From Phycisphaerae bacterium (GTDB taxonomy: Bacteria; Planctomycetota; Phycisphaerae; Sedimentisphaerales; Anaerobacaceae): a stretch of 62,568 bases of DNA. Shown piece by piece: positions 59,238-62,568 of the stretch. The stretch lies in contig JADHXR010000020.1 in assembly GCA_016782865.1 (NCBI GenBank), forward strand, positions 1-62,568, given 5' to 3'. The position numbers and the translations under genes are program-made. Below the pieces are notes generated by a model, which searched no databases, was not told where the DNA came from, and worked only from the letters and a program-made list of their open reading frames with translations. The number at the start of each line of letters is the position of its first letter. The first letter of the stretch is position 1.

Positions 59238-60578
59238 TCATCTTATTAGTTTCAGAATCTCTTCAAGGTCGTTCGGTGCCTCTACGGGGGGGTTGCTGAA
59301 CTGGCCCTGTTTGTCCTTGTGGTAGTTGACCGTCCGGTCGGGGTCTTTGAGCAGATGGCCCGTCAGCACGCAGGCGACGTGCTGGTCGCCGCCGATCACG
59401 CCCTCTTCGCGAAGGTGCCTTAAGCCGGCGATTGTCGCCGCCGAGGCTGGCTCACAGCCAAGGCCGTGTTTGCCGATGATCGCCTTGGCGTCGACGATCT
59501 CTTCATCAGTCACCGCGCGCACAACGCCGTCACAGATATCGATCGCTCTGAGGCATTTTTTCAGATTGACCGGCCTGGATATTTCAATTGCCGATGCGCA
59601 CGTGTGGGGCGAATAATTGCGAGCCGTCAGGTCGGCGTAATAATCGTCGATGATTCGCTGGTCGACCTTGCCCTCGTTCCAGGAGAGCTTTTTGTTGTTG
59701 ACCAGGTCGGTCAACGTGTTGGCGCCGGTGGCGTTGATGATCGCCATCCTCGGAATCCGGTCGATCAAGCCCAGTTGCTTGAGTTCAAAAAAGGCCTTGC
59801 CGAACGCGCTGGAGTTGCCCAGATTTCCGCCGGGCACGACGATCCAGTCGGGAACTTCCCAGCCCAGGCCCTCGATGATTCGATACATGATCGTTTTCTG
59901 CCCTTCGAGCCGGAACGGGTTCAGCGAGTTGAGCAAGTACAACCCGAGCTGCGTGCAGACATCCTGGACCTGCCTCATGCAGTCATCGAAGTCGCCGAGT
60001 ATCTGAATCGTCTGAGCGCCGTAGTCCATCGCCTGGCTGAGCTTGCCGAAGGCGATTCGGCCCGAGCCGATGAAGACTGTGCATTTTACGCCGCAGCTAT
60101 GTGCGTACAAGGCCATCGATGCCGAGGTGTTGCCCGTCGAGGCACATGCGCTGGCATTTGCGCCGACCATTTTGGCATGGCTGAAAGCGGCCGTCATCCC
60201 GTTATCTTTGAACGAGCCCGAGGGGTTCAGCCCCTCGTATTGCAGATGCAACCGCCCCGCTTCCATATCGACATACTCACCCACGGCGTTATTCTGCTGC
60301 AAGATCGTCTGGCCCTCGCCGATTGATACTTTGTGCCGGTCTTCGCAGAAGTTCAGCAGCTCGCGGAAACGCCAGACACCCGAGAAGTCCAGCCGATTGT
60401 CCCTGGTGCCCCATCGTCCGGCAAATTCGCTCAATTTGCCGGGGACCTCGATCTTGTCCCAGTCATAGCGTATATCCAGCAGCTCGCCGCATGCCGGACA
60501 TTTGAAAATCGCCTGCCCGCAGTCAAACTGGGCCCCGCAATCGGGATTTATACATTTTTGAAAAGCTGCTTCGGCCAT
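59238..60578 (-). CDS. thrC: threonine synthase
   Basis: A 446-residue PLP enzyme that converts O-phosphohomoserine to threonine. A zinc-ribbon-like N-terminus ([19 protein letters not shown], then CGEL, about 8-34) precedes the core. The PLP Lys is in [17 protein letters not shown] near residue 122. Further motifs are [19 protein letters not shown] near 142 and [16 protein letters not shown] near 245. The length and the extra Cys-rich N-terminus match the long ThrC form. Its upstream sequence is the dispersed repeat (CTCGTATTTCGTATCTCG) that continues into 60.6-61.1 kb, so its promoter is not obvious. Confidence 0.95.
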   Translation of the reverse strand: MAEAAFQKCINPDCGAQFDCGQAIFKCPACGELLDIRYDWDKIEVPGKLSEFAGRWGTRDNRLDFSGVWRFRELLNFCEDRHKVSIGEGQTILQQNNAVGEYVDMEAGRLHLQYEGLNPSGSFKDNGMTAAFSHAKMVGANASACASTGNTSASMALYAHSCGVKCTVFIGSGRIAFGKLSQAMDYGAQTIQILGDFDDCMRQVQDVCTQLGLYLLNSLNPFRLEGQKTIMYRIIEGLGWEVPDWIVVPGGNLGNSSAFGKAFFELKQLGLIDRIPRMAIINATGANTLTDLVNNKKLSWNEGKVDQRIIDDYYADLTARNYSPHTCASAIEISRPVNLKKCLRAIDICDGVVRAVTDEEIVDAKAIIGKHGLGCEPASAATIAGLRHLREEGVIGGDQHVACVLTGHLLKDPDRTVNYHKDKQGQFSNPPVEAPNDLEEILKLIR

Positions 60579-61146
60579 GTTCTCGTATCTCGTATTTCGT
60601 ATCTCGTCGTTCGATCAAGGGCGACGAATTTATGTATCGACCTTTTCTGTTCACCGCTGCAATTGTAAATGATTAACGGAGCTATAGATACGAAAATTGG
60701 CCTTGACTGGCTTTGTTTTCCTGGAGACTCCGGGACGGGATGTATTTTCATAATCCTTTCTTACAAAAGAGCTTGCGCCCGTTCGGGCCGGCGCACATTG
60801 GCCTTGTTTTTCAAAATGCCTCCGTGAATTGGGCCTGTTTAGGATCCATTCGGCGTTGCTCAGAGCCTGCCCTGACCAGAGTGGAAGGGACGGGTTTAGG
60901 GTTTAGTGCTTTGGATTTCCGGCCAAAGGCCGGCTACTGGCTTTGTTCTGCATAATTGACTCGTAGCCAGAAAGGCACGAAGACACTGGGTTGTCCACCT
61001 CGACATTGGATGTTCCTTGTTCGATGCTTGCCCCGAGCAGGGTCGAGGGATTCGATATTCCAGCCCTCTTAGCCTACCTTATGCCTTCCTGCTTTTCCCT
61101 TGTCCCTGCCGACTTCTGTCTTCTGCCTTTTCCTATCCGCTCCACG
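60579..61146. repeat. repeat-rich intergenic block
   Basis: A 568-base gap without a credible gene. It contains CTCGTATTTCGTATCTCG near 60585-60605, GCTCAGAGCCTGCCCTGACC at about 60857-60877, GGCCAAAGGCCGGC near 60932, a run of AGGGTCGAGGGATTCG near 61032, CCTTTTCCTATCCGCTCC near 61125, and CACGCTACACGCTATAAC. These are members of the same dispersed family as at 42825-44060. The last word overlaps the truncation point of the next gene. Confidence 0.7.
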
Positions 61147-61425
61147 CTACACGCTATAACTAACCATATTTTCAAATGAATCTTCCTCGTATGTATTTGG
61201 GCTGTTTGAGTTGATGCCAACAAAGTTAACACCTTTGGGCTCAAAGTTCTCTACGGTCTGACGGGGCACCTCATCTGATCCGATCACATAGGGGCAGTGA
61301 TTACAGGTAAAAAAGATGACCAGAACTTTCACATCTGTGAAATCTTTTAGCGAATAAGTACTGCCATCAGTAGCTCGAAGTGAAAAGTCCGGAGCCTCTG
61401 AACCAAGCAATAGTGTAAAGGGCAT
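61147..61425 (-). pseudogene. 5' fragment of a thioredoxin-fold peroxiredoxin-like gene
   Basis: A 92-residue frame with a good ribosome site (AGGAGA) and ATG. It reads [21 protein letters not shown] and [20 protein letters not shown], with CxxC at residues 41-44, the AhpC/TSA-like thioredoxin family. It continues to EDSFENMV and then breaks into SYSV and a stop. Full-length members have about 180-190 residues, so the C-terminal half is missing. The break coincides with the start of a repeat word (CACGCTATAAC) in the intergenic block. Confidence 0.85.
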
Positions 61426-61497
61426 GATCTGTTCTCCTAAGAAAGAAGTTTCCTTTACTGGCCGGCAGTTGTGGGCGGTGATTGTTTCGTCAATCTG

Positions 61498-61839
61498 TCA
61501 AATTCTTGTTTTCAATCTATCCCTTTCTTCAAGATAATTCTGCAGATGCATTTTGCCATTTTCAACTTCCGATGACATATTGCCACCTGAAACTAATCTC
61601 TCTACAGCAGCAACGGAGACTATCCTACATACCACCGTCTTCAAATACGGCGTGGGGTCTTCATCGGTTTCCCCTCCTTCTCTCCACATGTGCCTTAGGA
61701 CATCACAATCAGGTGCTTCATCCGGCAAATCATACAAAAGTCTACCCGCAACCGGATCAGGTATCCACTCTGCATCAAAAGCCCATAGTCGATTTCGTAC
61801 GGTCTTGAACATGACGTAATCGTTTCCTATTGTTGCCAT
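61498..61839 (-). pseudogene. fragment of a PolB-like 3'-5' exonuclease
   Basis: A 113-residue frame with AFDAEWIPDPVAGRLLYDL, then HMWREGGETDEDPTPYLKTV and VCRIVSVAAV, the N-terminal part of the predicted 3'-5' exonuclease family related to the PolB exonuclease domain (Asp/Glu metal site near the start). After this the reading runs SSEVENGKMHLQNYLEERD and ends. Full-length members are about 250 residues, so the C-terminal half with the other catalytic acids is absent. Probably a decayed gene. No ribosome site is evident. Confidence 0.65.
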
Positions 61840-61984
61840 ATACGCACCGCGATGCTAGACCTCCAAGGGTCATTTGGTCCTGGATTTGGTCGTGGGGAAT
61901 AAGGAGGTATTGCCAGGGAGTCCCGCTGCGGTGGCCGAAGGCTTAGACGATTGCTGATTGCGTTGACGTGTTGAATCGTCATGA

Positions 61985-62568
61985 TTACTTTTCTCCCTCT
62001 CCGTCCAAACGCTTCCGCCGGTCTTCAATCTGCCTGACTTCTTCGACTGCTTGAATGAAGTGTCCTTCGACCGGCGATGGCTCATTCAGTATTCCCTGTT
62101 GGTATTTGTCGTACTCCTGTCGGGCCTTCTCCAGAGCCTCTTGGTGGCCGACCGTTCCGGCATGTGTCAGAATCTCCCGACCGGTCATCTTCAGAAAATC
62201 GTCCAGCCGCACCACCCAGTCCTTCATGTACATCGGCTGCCGATTCAATGCCTGTAATTCCGCCAGTTCCAGGTAGGCCGTCACCATGCGGTTCAGAACT
62301 TCAAGCTCTTGCGGCCGAAGGTAATTCTTCGCAATCCCGACATCCATCCTGCGAATCGAGTCGCCGGGCCAGTTGGTCATCTAGATTGAAGTAATCCAGG
62401 TTGCGTTGGACCTGTCGCTGACCCTCCTGACGAACTGTCAAGAATTTCTTGACAGTTGCCTCCGATTGCAGCTCGCCGTCATTGTAAACACTTTGAATAT
62501 GTTGACTTACGTTTTGCTTGGTCGTCTGAAACAACTCTGCTATCTGCTGCTGCGTCAGCCAGAGCGTC
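61985..62568 (-). pseudogene. RhuM-family gene with internal deletion, running off the window
   Basis: The minus strand from the window edge reads WLTQQQIAELFQTTKQNVSQ, then NDGELQSEATVKKFLTVRQE and NLDYFNLDD, the RhuM N-terminus. At about 62380 the frame shifts and continues MTNWPGDSIRRMDVGIAKNY, then LNRMVTAYLELAELQALNRQ and REILTHAG, the RhuM C-terminus, up to 61985. In intact RhuM proteins more than 100 residues lie between these parts, so the core is deleted here and the frame is changed. RhuM is an orphan virulence-associated or phage-linked family of unclear function. The 5' end is outside the window. Confidence 0.82.

Overview
This window looks like a chromosomal stretch of a planctomycete, most likely of the Phycisphaerae/Sedimentisphaerales type. 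That placement is inferred from gene content: a Ser/Thr kinase with TPR repeats next to an ECF-like sigma factor, a pseudopilin-like protein with the C-terminal FADG motif, formylglycine sulfatases among secreted carbohydrate-active proteins, PQQ-propeller, PD40, LamG and dockerin-like secreted proteins, and many Tat/Sec-exported enzymes. No marker gene here fixes the species.

Layout. (1) 0.2-2.8 kb: an unusual sigma-70 factor with extra HTH domains, and a corrinoid protein. (2) 3.0-15.5 kb: a run of minus-strand genes for exported proteins (Tat TIM-barrel protein, sulfatase, PQQ propeller with an inserted methyltransferase, parallel beta-helix, acetyl-xylan-esterase-like tandem hydrolase, sugar isomerase-like, VCBS/ASPIC), which reads as a polysaccharide degradation operon. 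(3) 15.9-19.2 kb: an ECF-like sigma factor and Ser/Thr kinase pair. (4) 19.4-24.1 kb: three tandem PD40-propeller paralogues, the third broken by an in-frame amber codon. (5) 24.3-33.6 kb: a RidA-like lipoprotein, glycoside-hydrolase-like proteins (two in tandem), a class II aldolase, a pseudopilin and a serine hydrolase. (6) 34.2-40.7 kb: a cysteine/methionine/NAD/Fe-S operon, cysK-cysE-nadA-metY-nifU-nifS, with a MITE-like element between cysK and cysE. (7) 41.3-46.6 kb: a rhodanese-GLUG secreted protein, a repeat-rich non-coding block, a GT4-hydrolase fusion and two tiny genes. (8) 47.1-55.0 kb: a tightly packed multiheme cytochrome operon of 8, 8, 3 and 26 heme-binding motifs plus an NHL-repeat protein. 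(9) 55.1-56.0 kb: tRNA-Phe, a chimeric scar of livF and integrase fragments, tRNA-Met, tRNA-Glu and a clear terminator. (10) 56.1-60.6 kb: ribD, a uroporphyrinogen-decarboxylase-like methyltransferase, a lipopolysaccharide-kinase-like protein and thrC. (11) 60.6-62.6 kb: a decaying end with a truncated peroxiredoxin, an exonuclease fragment and a broken rhuM.

How it fits together. Region 2 probably takes apart a sulfated, acetylated polysaccharide outside the cytoplasm. Region 6 makes cysteine and homocysteine and hands sulfur to Fe-S assembly, of which NadA is a client. Region 8 looks like an inner-membrane quinol-oxidising, multiheme electron-transfer chain of the CbcL type, which could support extracellular or periplasmic respiration; no outer-membrane porin is seen in it.

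The most striking signal is that the dispersed, low-complexity intergenic repeats of this genome also appear inside coding sequence. Two sit in frame in the 26-heme cytochrome, where a tandem internal duplication supplies a repeat-free copy for comparison. They probably also contributed to N-termini in the same operon.
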